Assembly: GCA_964503145.1 (NCBI GenBank)
Contig: CAZCYV010000002.1
Coordinates: 558,001-622,000, forward strand
DNA: 64,000 bases
DNA from: RBG-16-57-11 sp964503145
Lineage (GTDB): Bacteria > Chloroflexota > Anaerolineae > Anaerolineales > UBA4823
Reading direction: 5' to 3'
The stretch's first letter is position 1, and the number at the start of each line of letters is the position of its first letter. The notes beneath the pieces were generated by a model. The model saw only the letters and a program-made list of their open reading frames with translations, was not told where the DNA came from and made no database searches. Of the stretch, positions 1 through 8,607 are shown piece by piece. The translations under genes and the position numbers were made by a program.

Positions 1-709
1 TGCCAGCCAGCAGGGCCTCCCAGGTGGACTGACCGCCAACGTAACGGTAGTTGGGCACGGTTTTGGGCTTGCCGCTGTCGTCGAACCAGGGATGGCCCGT
101 GCCCATGATGACATCCACCGAGCTTTCCAAGATCATTTCTCTGGCAATGGCCTCGTAGTTGTTGCGGCTGAGGTTGTGGGCAACAAAGGAGGCTGGGGTG
201 GCATGGCTGAACTCGACCGAGGTCACGACACCGGTGGCCATGCCCTTTTCTTCGGCGGCTTCGACGACGTTCTTTATCCGATTGCCGTTGATGTCCAGAC
301 CAATGGCGGCGTTGTAGGTTTTGACGCCGGTTGCCATGGCCGTACCAGCGGAAGCCGAGTCGGTATAGCAGATATTGACGTAGGTGAACTCGCTCCAGGC
401 ACGCACCGGGTCATAGCCCCAACCAAAGCAGGGGTCGCCGGCGGGTGCACCCAACCACTCCGAGCCGGGATAGGTGCTCATGGCAAGCTGGACCGGAAAG
501 CGATAGTACTGCTGGCGGTTGGCCGAACCGGTCATGTAATAGCTGGCTAACAGTGGGGTATTGAAGCCCATGCCATCGCTGATCATGACGATGATGTTTT
601 TCGGGGCAGGCGGCTGACCGGCGGCGTTGGCCGGAACGAAGCCCAATAACAGGCTGAACAGGATCATGATGGAGAGAATGTGCAGGGAGGCTTTCTTCAG
701 ACCGTTCAT
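1..709 (-). CDS. Alkaline phosphatase, PhoA family (3' end outside window)
   Basis: The first 236 residues are visible; the rest lies beyond the left edge. An N-terminal signal peptide (about residues 1-29, ending near PANAA) predicts export. The metal-binding motif 'ISDGMGFN' follows at about residues 42-49. The phosphorylated-serine motif 'TDSASAGTAMATG' and 'EFSHATPASF' are also present, as in the PhoA family, which hydrolyses phosphate monoesters outside the cytoplasm using Zn/Mg. The ATG is preceded by a good AAGGAG ribosome site (about 715-720). It lies downstream of, and in the same direction as, a PhoX-like gene, which suggests phosphorus scavenging. I saw no clear PHO box. Family is secure; substrate range is not. 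Confidence 0.9.
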   Translation of the reverse strand, partial: MNGLKKASLHILSIMILFSLLLGFVPANAAGQPPAPKNIIVMISDGMGFNTPLLASYYMTGSANRQQYYRFPVQLAMSTYPGSEWLGAPAGDPCFGWGYDPVRAWSEFTYVNICYTDSASAGTAMATGVKTYNAAIGLDINGNRIKNVVEAAEEKGMATGVVTSVEFSHATPASFVAHNLSRNNYEAIAREMILESSVDVIMGTGHPWFDDSGKPKTVPNYRYVGGQSTWEALLAG

Positions 710-822
710 GTTATGCTCCTTTCGACTTAAGGTTTAATTTTTGGTTTAGAGATAAGCTATCAGGGCACCATGCCGAACCTCGGACAACAGGTAGTGTAAC
801 GGAGGCGGATGAGACACAATTT

Positions 823-852
823 AATTTGATGCTAATAGTGTGTAATCAAATT
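823..852. promoter_or_regulatory. Dyad symmetry upstream of PhoA-like gene
   Basis: Two perfect 8-bp arms, AATTTGAT (823-830) and ATCAAATT (845-852), are separated by 14 bp in the AT-rich gap between the two phosphatase genes. The spacing and symmetry would suit a dimeric regulator's operator. No family can be assigned. Confidence 0.35.
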
Positions 853-900
853 TTTAATGACAATTCAGGTCACAAAAACCAAGTTAGTCACGATCAGAAT

Positions 901-931
901 AAAAAACTCCCGAGCAAACCTTGGGAGTTTT
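901..931 (-). terminator. Rho-independent terminator of the PhoX-like gene
   Basis: AAACTCCC (904-911) pairs with GGGAGTTT (923-930) across an 11-nt loop. Read on the minus strand the stem runs into a T-rich tract. It lies 23 bp past the stop codon of the PhoX-like gene. Confidence 0.8.
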
Positions 932-953
932 CTCTACCAAATAAAGGGATGGA

Positions 954-2384
954 TTAGCGATTGGGCGGATAGCGAAGCACCAACAGTTGCCCGCCCTCTA
1001 CCAGCTCGGCGTCGGTGGCGTAATGTGCCTGAGAGACCAGAATGAACCAGCCCGAGCCGAAAATATCGTCCAGGGGGATGATGCCGGACGATTCTTCATC
1101 GCGGGTGAGGAAGTTTGGCGCGCCGGGGATGAAGCGCAGTGGGTCGTGCTCGGCGATCAGCTCCAGCGAGTCGTTGGCGATGCTGTAGCGCCAGATCTTG
1201 GCCAAGTAATCCTGGCGGCCAGGATCCTCCTGAATGAACACCCGTCCGCGAGTATCTACAGTCAGGTTGTCCATCATTTTGGGACCCTCGCTGCCATCCA
1301 GGAGCATGTCGATCTTGCCACCGGCCATGGGGTTGGTGGGATCGTTGAAGCGCAGACGCCACAGTCGGCTGTTGGCAGTGAAACTTGCGGTGGTGACAAA
1401 GTAGAAGTCTGCCGGGTTGTTGGGATCCCAGGCGCCATCCTCCGGCCGCTGGAAGGCAGTCACGGAGTTAGCGTTGCTCAGCGCTTCAAGCTCAGCGCCG
1501 CTTAAGTAGGAGACATCCCCAAAGTTATGCACTGTGAAAGGGGTGCCTGAGGGAATGCCGCTGGTGTTGTCTTCGACCGGGAAGCCCTCGACCTTGATGC
1601 CATAGAGCACGCCGTTGGAAAGCCCGGCGGCTTCAATGGGATCGGATGAACTGGTCTTTTCGCCGACGTACACGTACACCTGTCCGCCACCGCTGTCATC
1701 CAGCCCCACCACGACCGTCTTCAGACCGGGATCGGGGTGGGCCACCGAGTTCTCCCAGGAGAACTTGCCCAGCCAGGGAAGCTCATAGCTGACGCCGTTC
1801 AGCAAGTGGGCGAAAGCACGTCCTTCGGCGCCTTTTTCTTCACCGTTCATGAAGATGCGCCCGTTATAGCCCAATCCGCTGGCCTGGTCATAGAAGGCAG
1901 ACAGCGGAGGCAAATCGGCGGAGCACAGGCGACTCAAAGCTACGCCCTTGGCCGGATCATTCCAATAACCATTTGGGTTCCAGGTGACGATGCTCTGGAT
2001 CAGGTCCTCACCGTGTAGTACCCTAAGGTTGCCTTTGTTGATAATCCATTTGGATACAAAAGCGCCTGTAGCGCCGTGTGCACGCTGGATGCCAACGGTG
2101 TCACCCAACTCATGATTCATAAGCAGGGTAAAAGTACCATCGCCGTTATCGAAGGCGCCCAGCCCGTCGGGGAAGCCAACCATGCGGTAGGGCGTTCCAT
2201 CCGGCTTATTGTTGACCGAATCGCCCACGGTGAGCAACGATTTAATGACCACATACGGCTGTTTGCGCACAAGATAGGGTGGCGGTGTTTTACCTGCGCT
2301 GGCTAGAGTTGTCGTGGCAAATAAGGAAACCAATACCAGGATGATTATGGTCGTGGACAGTTTCCTGACTGAAGGGGTTTGCAT
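954..2384 (-). CDS. Secreted PhoX-like phosphatase (DUF839 type)
   Basis: 476 residues beginning with a signal peptide (hydrophobic stretch about residues 10-28, cleavage near LASAG). The body has motifs typical of the PhoX/DUF839 beta-propeller: 'LLMNHE' near residue 87, 'FMNGEE' near residue 178, and 'RPEDGAWDP' in the C-terminal half. PhoX enzymes are secreted, calcium- and iron-dependent phosphatases. The ATG has an AAGGAG site 7 nt upstream and a terminator follows directly. With the PhoA-like gene it forms a pair of unrelated exported phosphatases. The DUF839 fold is likely; actual phosphatase activity is inferred. Confidence 0.75.
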   Translation of the reverse strand: MQTPSVRKLSTTIIILVLVSLFATTTLASAGKTPPPYLVRKQPYVVIKSLLTVGDSVNNKPDGTPYRMVGFPDGLGAFDNGDGTFTLLMNHELGDTVGIQRAHGATGAFVSKWIINKGNLRVLHGEDLIQSIVTWNPNGYWNDPAKGVALSRLCSADLPPLSAFYDQASGLGYNGRIFMNGEEKGAEGRAFAHLLNGVSYELPWLGKFSWENSVAHPDPGLKTVVVGLDDSGGGQVYVYVGEKTSSSDPIEAAGLSNGVLYGIKVEGFPVEDNTSGIPSGTPFTVHNFGDVSYLSGAELEALSNANSVTAFQRPEDGAWDPNNPADFYFVTTASFTANSRLWRLRFNDPTNPMAGGKIDMLLDGSEGPKMMDNLTVDTRGRVFIQEDPGRQDYLAKIWRYSIANDSLELIAEHDPLRFIPGAPNFLTRDEESSGIIPLDDIFGSGWFILVSQAHYATDAELVEGGQLLVLRYPPNR

Positions 2385-2520
2385 TGGAGTTCTCCTTTCA
2401 AATGAAACAATTGAGGTTATGATTGTCTTTATAATCCTAGCAAGAGGTTTTAAACATTTGAATAGTGCCGGGTAAAAGGTTGTTAAACACCAGGTTATCC
2501 TTTGTTAATCGATTACCCGA

Positions 2521-2538
2521 CGGAGATGTAAATCTCCG
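2521..2538. other. Short perfect hairpin upstream of the subtilase gene
   Basis: CGGAGAT (2521-2527), GTAA loop, ATCTCCG (2532-2538). No T-tract follows on either strand, so it is not a typical terminator. It sits about 24 bp upstream of a putative -10 element. Confidence 0.35.
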
Positions 2539-2561
2539 CGGCTATTGCCCACTTTCCGTGT

Positions 2562-2567
2562 TAAAAT
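2562..2567 (+). promoter_or_regulatory. Putative -10 box for the subtilase/ATP-grasp cluster
   Basis: TAAAAT lies 26 nt before the ATG at 2594; no good -35 box is visible. It argues against a GTG at 2465 as the start, because that codon would lie upstream of the transcription start. A competing TATAAT at 2430-2435 leaves this unsettled. Confidence 0.4.
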
Positions 2568-2593
2568 ACTCGGAATTAATTTCAACCCCTTCG

Positions 2594-4294
2594 ATGAAAG
2601 TTCACGGCCCCTTGCGAGTCGACTCTATTCCGGGGAGGAATCTCACCACAGCCTATGTTTGCCCTGTGTGCGGCAGACCGCTTGCGCCAGAAATCCGGCC
2701 ATTGCTTGTCCAGATCGACGCGTCTACGGTGCGCCGATTGAAAGGCAATAACCCTGGCTGGCAACCCAGCGCAGGCGCCTGCCCGGAGTGTGTTCGTCTG
2801 GCTGCAGCGGCCGTGCGGCTTCAGCGCAGCCGCACCTCGATCCAGGATGAGCTGATGCTGCCGTATCCGGTCTATTCGCAAGATGAGACCGAGCTGCTAC
2901 CGGCGTATAAGCTGGTGGACGCCAGCTCCGGCTATTCCGGCGCGGGGGTCACGATGGCCTTCCTGGATTCGGGGTTCTATCCGCACCCTGATCTGACCCG
3001 CCCAGACAATCGCATCCTGTGTTACGTGGATGCTACCGGCGCGCAACCGTTGGAAAAGGATGTCTTTAATAAACCACATGTCACCAGTTGGCACGGGCTG
3101 ATGACCTCCTGTGTGGCCGCCGGCAATGGTTTCTTATCCGATCAGCTTTACCGGGGCATCGCCTATCAAGCGAACCTGGTGTTGGTCAGGACAGGCAACC
3201 CGAACGGACGCGGCATTCGCGAGGCAGATATCCAGCGCGCCCTGGCCTGGGTGCTGGACAATTATCAGCGCTTCAATATCCGAATTGTGAACATATCCCT
3301 GGGAGGCGATCACCCCGCCAACGGCAAACTCAGCACCCTGGATCAGATGGTCGAAGAGGCGGTAAACCGCGGGATGATTGTGGTGGCAGCAGCGGGGAAT
3401 GAGGGGGTCGAGCGATTGGTTCCACCCGCCAGCGCGCCCTCGGCGATCACGGTGGGCGGGCTGGATGCCCGCAACACGTATGACCAGCGTTTGTGGCGCA
3501 TGTATCATTCGAATTACGGGCAGGCAGCTCGGGCGCAGTTCAAGCCGGAGATCCTGGCGCCTGCCATCTGGCTGGCTGCGCCGATGCTACCGCACACCCG
3601 GGTGCATAATGAGGGGATGTTCCTATGTCGTCTGGATAAAACCATTGGCGACCTGTTGCGCGCCAATGGCGGCAGCCCTGGCTACCGCTCGGACGAGCCG
3701 CGTTCACAGCTCGAAGCCCTGCGCCGCAAACTGCGCAAACGCATGATCGAACAAAAATATATTCATCCCCACTATCAGCACGTTGATGGGACATCGATGG
3801 CCGCTCCGGTCGTGAGCGCGGTCGCGGCGCTGATGCTCGAGGCCAATCCGGGGTTGAGTCCGGCCGAGGTGAAACAGATGCTGATGAGCACGGCCACGCC
3901 GTTAGAGGGCTTTCTGGCGCAGCAAAGCGGCGCAGGGCTGGTCAACGCCGGGCGGGCGGTGGCGGCGGCCCGGCGCGCCGCCCGCGGGATCTGGGATGCG
4001 CTTCCCTTTTCGCCGCATGTTCAAGCGGAGCAAATCCATTTTTACTATTTCGACCCCGACAACTGCGCCGAAAGGGTAGCAGTGATCGGTAGCTTTAACG
4101 GCTGGGACCCTCGCGGCTATGAGATGGTTTCGCGCTCCCCTGGCCTGTGGCAGTTATCGATTCCACTCCTGCCGCCAGGCAGTTACGCCTATAAGTTCCT
4201 GGTGGATGACCACTGGGTGCACGACCCCGAAAATTTGAACCGGGTTGAGGATGGCTATGGTGGGTTTAGTTCGATTCTGGAAGTGAGGTTATGA
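2594..4294 (+). CDS. Subtilase (S8) with N-terminal zinc ribbon and C-terminal CBM48-like domain
   Basis: 566 residues from the chosen ATG. Order of domains: a zinc ribbon (C23-x2-C26 and C63-x2-C66), an S8 protease with Asp125 in 'FLDSG', His167 in 'SWHGLM' and Ser401 in 'DGTSMAAP', and a C-terminal glycogen-binding (CBM48/AMPK-beta-like) domain around 477-566 with 'GSFNGWDP' and 'YAYKFLVDD'. There is no signal peptide, so a cytoplasmic role is likely, unlike most subtilases. The alternative GTG at 2465 adds 43 residues with no recognisable domain and has no ribosome site. The stop overlaps the next start (ATGA). The domain combination is uncommon; the substrate is unknown. Confidence 0.85.
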   Translation: MKVHGPLRVDSIPGRNLTTAYVCPVCGRPLAPEIRPLLVQIDASTVRRLKGNNPGWQPSAGACPECVRLAAAAVRLQRSRTSIQDELMLPYPVYSQDETELLPAYKLVDASSGYSGAGVTMAFLDSGFYPHPDLTRPDNRILCYVDATGAQPLEKDVFNKPHVTSWHGLMTSCVAAGNGFLSDQLYRGIAYQANLVLVRTGNPNGRGIREADIQRALAWVLDNYQRFNIRIVNISLGGDHPANGKLSTLDQMVEEAVNRGMIVVAAAGNEGVERLVPPASAPSAITVGGLDARNTYDQRLWRMYHSNYGQAARAQFKPEILAPAIWLAAPMLPHTRVHNEGMFLCRLDKTIGDLLRANGGSPGYRSDEPRSQLEALRRKLRKRMIEQKYIHPHYQHVDGTSMAAPVVSAVAALMLEANPGLSPAEVKQMLMSTATPLEGFLAQQSGAGLVNAGRAVAAARRAARGIWDALPFSPHVQAEQIHFYYFDPDNCAERVAVIGSFNGWDPRGYEMVSRSPGLWQLSIPLLPPGSYAYKFLVDDHWVHDPENLNRVEDGYGGFSSILEVRL

Positions 4295-5010
4295 ACAGAG
4301 AATATCATCACTGGTTTAGCCCATCTTTAGGGCGGGAAATGGAACTGCTGATCTTCGGCCACGGCGGAGCGCGGGTGCTGGTTTTTCCAACTTCGAAAGG
4401 CAAATTCTACGAATGGGAAGACCGCGGCATGATCGCCGCCCTGGGGCATGGGCTGGAGAACGGTCATCTGCAACTGTACTGCGTGGACAGCGTGGACGAA
4501 GAAAGCTGGTATGCCTGGCATAAGCACCCTGCCGATCGCGCCTGGCGGCACATCCAATACGAAAATTATATTCTGAACGAAGTCTTGCCTTTGGCTTCTA
4601 GCAAAAACCCCACCCCTTACCTGATTGTGACAGGGGCCAGCTTTGGAGCCTATCACGCCATGAATTTCGCCTTGCGCCATCCAGATATCGCCAATCGGGT
4701 GATCTCGATGAGTGGCATGTTCAACATCGAGAGATGGCTGGGCAGCTATCGGGATGACAACATTTACTACAATTGCCCCTGTCTTTACTTGCCGAATGAA
4801 TATGAGGAGGGCCGCCTGCAATTGCTGCGCCGATTGGATATTATCATAGCCATTGGTCGCGAAGATCCGAACATCGAAAACAACCGCTGGTTTTCCGAGG
4901 TGCTGTGGAGCAAAGGCATTTGGCATGCGTTGCGCATCTGGGATGGCTGGGCGCACGATTGGCCCTGGTGGCAGCAAATGATCCAGTTGTACATCAGCGG
5001 GGCTAATTAG
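4291..5010 (+). CDS. Alpha/beta-hydrolase, esterase family
   Basis: 239 residues. The nucleophile elbow 'GASFGA' places the serine at residue 117, and a late His in 'GWAHDWPWW' fits the catalytic base. The opening 'WFSPSLGREMELLIFGHGG' matches the esterase D/antigen 85-like family (PF00756). No signal peptide, so probably cytoplasmic. It is translationally coupled to the subtilase by a 4-bp overlap and precedes three ATP-grasp ligases by 125 bp. In that setting it could release or trim a ligated product, but this is inference from position only. Confidence 0.8.
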   Translation: MNREYHHWFSPSLGREMELLIFGHGGARVLVFPTSKGKFYEWEDRGMIAALGHGLENGHLQLYCVDSVDEESWYAWHKHPADRAWRHIQYENYILNEVLPLASSKNPTPYLIVTGASFGAYHAMNFALRHPDIANRVISMSGMFNIERWLGSYRDDNIYYNCPCLYLPNEYEEGRLQLLRRLDIIIAIGREDPNIENNRWFSEVLWSKGIWHALRIWDGWAHDWPWWQQMIQLYISGAN

Positions 5011-5135
5011 CATTTGCAGCGTTGGAAGGTGGCCGATGATCTTTGGCGAAAGCAGATTTAGACGCAGAGTTACGCCTCGATCCTGCTCACCAGGGCTGAG
5101 ATCGGCTTTCAGACCTATGCTCCAAGGAGGTTGAT

Positions 5136-6062
5136 ATGCTTAAGATCGGGGTGATCGTCGGCAGGGAGTGGTCCTGGCCGCCGGCGTTTATCGAGGAGGT
5201 CAACAAGCGGGACGAAGGAGTCATCGCCGAGTACGCCAGGCTGGGCGGGACACGGATGAACGAGCCTTGCCCATACGCCGTTCTGGTGGATCGTATTTCA
5301 CATGAAGTGCCTTACTACCGCAGCTACCTGAAAAACGCCATGTTGCAAGGCAGTTACGTGATCAACAACCCCTTTATGTGGAGCGCGGACGACAAGTTTT
5401 TCGAGGCCAGCCTGGCTACCCGACTGGGGGTTGCCAGTCCGAAAACGGTGGTGCTGCCCAACAAAGATTACGTGCCGGGGATCGTGCCGACGGAAAGCTT
5501 GCGCAATCTGATCTACCCGATCGATTGGGAGGGCATCGTCGAATACCTGGGCGGCTTTCCCGTCATCCTGAAGGATGCTCATGGGGGCGGATGGAAAAAC
5601 GTCAGCAAGGTGTACAACTTTCAGGAGCTTTGGGCGCGGTACGATGAAAGCGGCTTACTCACCATGATCTTGCAAGAATGCATCGAATGGGATGGCGACC
5701 AATATGCGCGCTGCATGTGCCTGGGGCAATCGGAAGTGCTGGTGCGCAAGTACGATCCGGTCAACCGCCGCTATCTGCCCCCCGATTTCTCACCTGAGCT
5801 GACCGAACGGATCATTGCCGACTCACTCAAGCTGGTGCGCGCCCTGGGTTACGACATGAACACCGTCGAGTGGGCGATCCGAGACGGCGTGCCTTATGCA
5901 ATCGACTTCATGAACCCTGCGCCAGATATGGACGTCAACTCTACCGGTTATGATTATCATCGCTGGTGCGTTGAACACATGGCAGATTTATGCATTCGCC
6001 TGGCGAAAGAACCGCGCCCCCAAGCATCGGAGCCGCGCTGGGCGAAGTTTTTCGGCGGCTAG
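5136..6062 (+). CDS. ATP-grasp ligase (RimK/glutathione synthetase-like)
   Basis: 308 residues. The pattern is that of a compact ATP-grasp enzyme: a pre-ATP-grasp N-terminal lobe, then 'GGFPVILKDAHGGGWKNV' (ATP-binding lysine and glycine-rich loop, about residues 142-159), 'LQECIEWDGDQYA' and the metal-binding 'AIDFMNPAP' near residue 255. Such enzymes join a carboxylate to an amine through an acylphosphate. A very strong AAGGAGG site precedes the ATG. It is the first of three distinct ATP-grasp genes in one run with a GCS2-type ligase. Substrate unknown. Confidence 0.8.
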   Translation: MLKIGVIVGREWSWPPAFIEEVNKRDEGVIAEYARLGGTRMNEPCPYAVLVDRISHEVPYYRSYLKNAMLQGSYVINNPFMWSADDKFFEASLATRLGVASPKTVVLPNKDYVPGIVPTESLRNLIYPIDWEGIVEYLGGFPVILKDAHGGGWKNVSKVYNFQELWARYDESGLLTMILQECIEWDGDQYARCMCLGQSEVLVRKYDPVNRRYLPPDFSPELTERIIADSLKLVRALGYDMNTVEWAIRDGVPYAIDFMNPAPDMDVNSTGYDYHRWCVEHMADLCIRLAKEPRPQASEPRWAKFFGG

Positions 6063-6082
6063 TCGCGTGCGGGAGGTGGACC

Positions 6083-7468
6083 TTGACCGAACTGCCAGAG
6101 GCGATCGATTTCTATCACTCGCTGCTGGATGATGAAATCGGCATCCAGAGCCAGGGGCAGCTCACCCGGCAGCTTCACCACCGCCAGTTATTCTTCGGCG
6201 AGCGCCCGCTCTGCACCGTGCTGCGCCCGCGCTTCCTGACCGCCGGTCAATACCAGTTACTTCATCGCGCCATCCGCTCGGTGATGCCGGCTTTCGCCAG
6301 GGCTTATCGCGCCGCGCTGGACGATGCGACGTTCCGCTCCCAATTTCGGCTGGCCGACTGGGAAGAGGAACTGATCCAGGTTGACCCAGGTTTTCGCGAG
6401 CCTAGCCCAACGGCGCGCATGGACTCGTTTTTCGTCACCGAGCCGGAGTTGGCCATTTTTGAGGGGATGGGTGAGGGGCTCTTTTTCGCCGAGTACAACG
6501 CCGAGACCCCAGCGGCAACAGCTTACTGTGATGTGCTCTCCGAAGTATTTCTACCTCTGCCAATCATGGGCGCTTTCCAGCGGCGCTATGAGACGCGGCC
6601 ATTACCCGGACGGCACCATGTGCTGCACGCTCTGCTGGATGCCTATCGCCAATGGGGTGGGCGCGAGCGTCCGCGCATCGCCATCCTGGACTGGCGTGAG
6701 GTGCCCACCTACAGCGAGTTCATGCTGTTTCAGGATTATTTCACCTCGCAGGACTACGAGTGCGTCATCGCCGACCCACGCCAGCTTGAATACCGCAACG
6801 GTCAACTTCTGGTGGACGGGATCACCCCAGTGCAACTGGTGTATAAGCGGGTATTGCTGAGCGAACTGGTGACGCGCGAAGGGCTGGAAAGCCCGGTCAT
6901 CCGGGCGGTTCGAGAGCATGCGGTGTGCATGGTCAACCCCTTCCGCTGCAAGCTGCTGCACAAGAAAGCCAGCTTTGCCGTATTGAGCGACGAAGCCAAC
7001 GCGCCTCTGTTCACCCCTGAAGAACGCCTGGCCATCCAGCGGCATATCCCCTGGACGCGCATTGTGGCCGAACGGCGCACGCTGCTGAACGGCGATGAGA
7101 TCGACCTGATCCCTTATCTGAGCGCTCATAAGGATGACTTTGTGCTCAAGCCCAACGACGAATATGGCGGTAAGGGGGTGGTGCTCGGCTGGGAAACAGA
7201 TCAATCTGCCTGGGATGCGGCGCTGCAAAACGCGCTCGCAGAGCCTTCAATCGTCCAGCAACGCATTTGCGTGCCTAGCGAGCCTTACCCCAGCCTGGTG
7301 GAAGGCCGCGTGCAGATCTATGATCGCCTGATCGATACCAATCCATACATCTGGTATGGAGAGTACATCTCCGGTTGTTTGACGCGCCTCTCCACCGTGG
7401 ATTTGCTCAACGTCACCGCGGGCGGAGGATCTGTGGTGCCGACCTTTCTGATCGAGAAGAGGAGCTAA
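6083..7468 (+). CDS. Circularly permuted ATP-grasp-type ligase
   Basis: 461 residues from a TTG start chosen because GGGAGGTG (6071-6078) sits just upstream; an in-frame earlier start would run into the previous gene. Motifs fit the circularly permuted ATP-grasp group related to glutathionylspermidine synthetase: 'FFAEYNAETPAA' (about 134-145), 'VYKRVLLSEL', 'VNPFRCKLLHKKA', and 'FVLKPNDEYGGKGVVLGWE' (about 352-370). The stop is 3 bp from the next start, so it is co-translated with the YbdK-like gene. Probable amide-bond-forming enzyme; substrate unknown. Confidence 0.75.
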   Translation: MTELPEAIDFYHSLLDDEIGIQSQGQLTRQLHHRQLFFGERPLCTVLRPRFLTAGQYQLLHRAIRSVMPAFARAYRAALDDATFRSQFRLADWEEELIQVDPGFREPSPTARMDSFFVTEPELAIFEGMGEGLFFAEYNAETPAATAYCDVLSEVFLPLPIMGAFQRRYETRPLPGRHHVLHALLDAYRQWGGRERPRIAILDWREVPTYSEFMLFQDYFTSQDYECVIADPRQLEYRNGQLLVDGITPVQLVYKRVLLSELVTREGLESPVIRAVREHAVCMVNPFRCKLLHKKASFAVLSDEANAPLFTPEERLAIQRHIPWTRIVAERRTLLNGDEIDLIPYLSAHKDDFVLKPNDEYGGKGVVLGWETDQSAWDAALQNALAEPSIVQQRICVPSEPYPSLVEGRVQIYDRLIDTNPYIWYGEYISGCLTRLSTVDLLNVTAGGGSVVPTFLIEKRS

Positions 7469-7471
7469 GCC

Positions 7472-8581
7472 ATGACCGCACCTTCCTTCAGCATTGGTAT
7501 CGAAGAAGAATACCAGATCATCGACCCCGAAACGCGCGAGTTGAAGTCGTATATCACCCAACTGCTCGAGGCGGGCAAAGTGACCTTGCGCGAGCAAATC
7601 AAAGCGGAGATGCACCAATCGATGGTCGAAGTGGGCAGCGAAGTCTGTCACACGCCGGCGGAATTGCGCGCTGAGCTGGTGCGGTTGCGCCGAGGGATCA
7701 TCGAACTCTCTGCCAAAAACGGCTTGAAGATCGCTGCAGCCGGGTCGCACCCGTTCTCATCCTGGGTGGAGCAAGAGATCACCCCCTTCGAGCGTTATGC
7801 GGGGGTGAAACAGGATATGCAAATGCTGGCCCAGCAACTGCTCATCTTTGGCACGCATATTCACATTGGCATCGAAGACCCCGAGGTGCTGATCGATATC
7901 ATGAATGTGGTGCGCTATATGTTGCCCCACCTCTTGTGCCTGTCCACCAGTTCGCCCTTCTGGGTCGGTCAACAAACCGGGCTGAAGTCCTACCGCAGCA
8001 TCATCTTCCGCAACTTCCCCCGCACAGGCATCCCCCCGACTTTTAACTCATATTCCGAGTTCAACAATTACGTCGATACTTTGGTCCAGACGCATTGCAT
8101 TCCAGATGGCACCAAGGTTTGGTTCGATATTCGTCCAAACTACAAATATCCCACCCTGGAGTTTCGCATCTGCGACGTGTGCACCCGCGTCGATGAGGCG
8201 GTGTGTATTGCAGCCATCTGCCAGGCGCTGGCGTTCAAGATGTGGAAGCTGCGCCGGGATAACATGACTTTCCGCATCTACCCGGCGGTGTTGATCGAAG
8301 AGAACAAGTGGCGCGCCGTGCGTTATGGGCTGGACGGCAAACTGATCGACTTTGGCAAAAAGGAAGAGCTTCCGGCCCGCGACCTGATCCGCGAAATGAT
8401 CGAATGGCTGCTGGCGGACGTCATCGACGAGTTCGGCGGGCGCAAGGATATCGAGTATGTGTATAAAATCCTGGAAGGGGGTACCAGCGCCGACCGACAA
8501 CTGGCCACCTTCAAACGCACTGGCAGCCTCAAAGCGGTGGTAGATCAGCTCATCGAAGAGACGGCCGAAGGCGTGCTCTAA
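7472..8581 (+). CDS. Carboxylate-amine ligase, YbdK/GCS2 family
   Basis: 369 residues, the usual length for the YbdK (COG2170) branch of glutamate-cysteine ligase type 2. The N-terminal 'IGIEEEYQIID' and 'EVGSEVCHTPAEL', then 'AAAGSHPFSSW', 'GTHIHIGIEDPE' and 'TLEFRICDVC' are family hallmarks. Characterised members show weak gamma-glutamyl-amide ligase activity. Here it lies between a permuted ATP-grasp and a classical ATP-grasp, so it probably starts or extends the same small-molecule or peptide product. Family very secure; substrate unassigned. Confidence 0.9.
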   Translation: MTAPSFSIGIEEEYQIIDPETRELKSYITQLLEAGKVTLREQIKAEMHQSMVEVGSEVCHTPAELRAELVRLRRGIIELSAKNGLKIAAAGSHPFSSWVEQEITPFERYAGVKQDMQMLAQQLLIFGTHIHIGIEDPEVLIDIMNVVRYMLPHLLCLSTSSPFWVGQQTGLKSYRSIIFRNFPRTGIPPTFNSYSEFNNYVDTLVQTHCIPDGTKVWFDIRPNYKYPTLEFRICDVCTRVDEAVCIAAICQALAFKMWKLRRDNMTFRIYPAVLIEENKWRAVRYGLDGKLIDFGKKEELPARDLIREMIEWLLADVIDEFGGRKDIEYVYKILEGGTSADRQLATFKRTGSLKAVVDQLIEETAEGVL

Positions 8582-8607
8582 GAACAGAGAGGAGTTGGGA
8601 GAATACC

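Noticed and set aside
2465..2593. GTG start giving a 609-residue subtilase
   Set aside because: No ribosome site, no extra domain, and a TAAAAT box lies downstream of it; kept only as an alternative because a TATAAT also exists at 2430.
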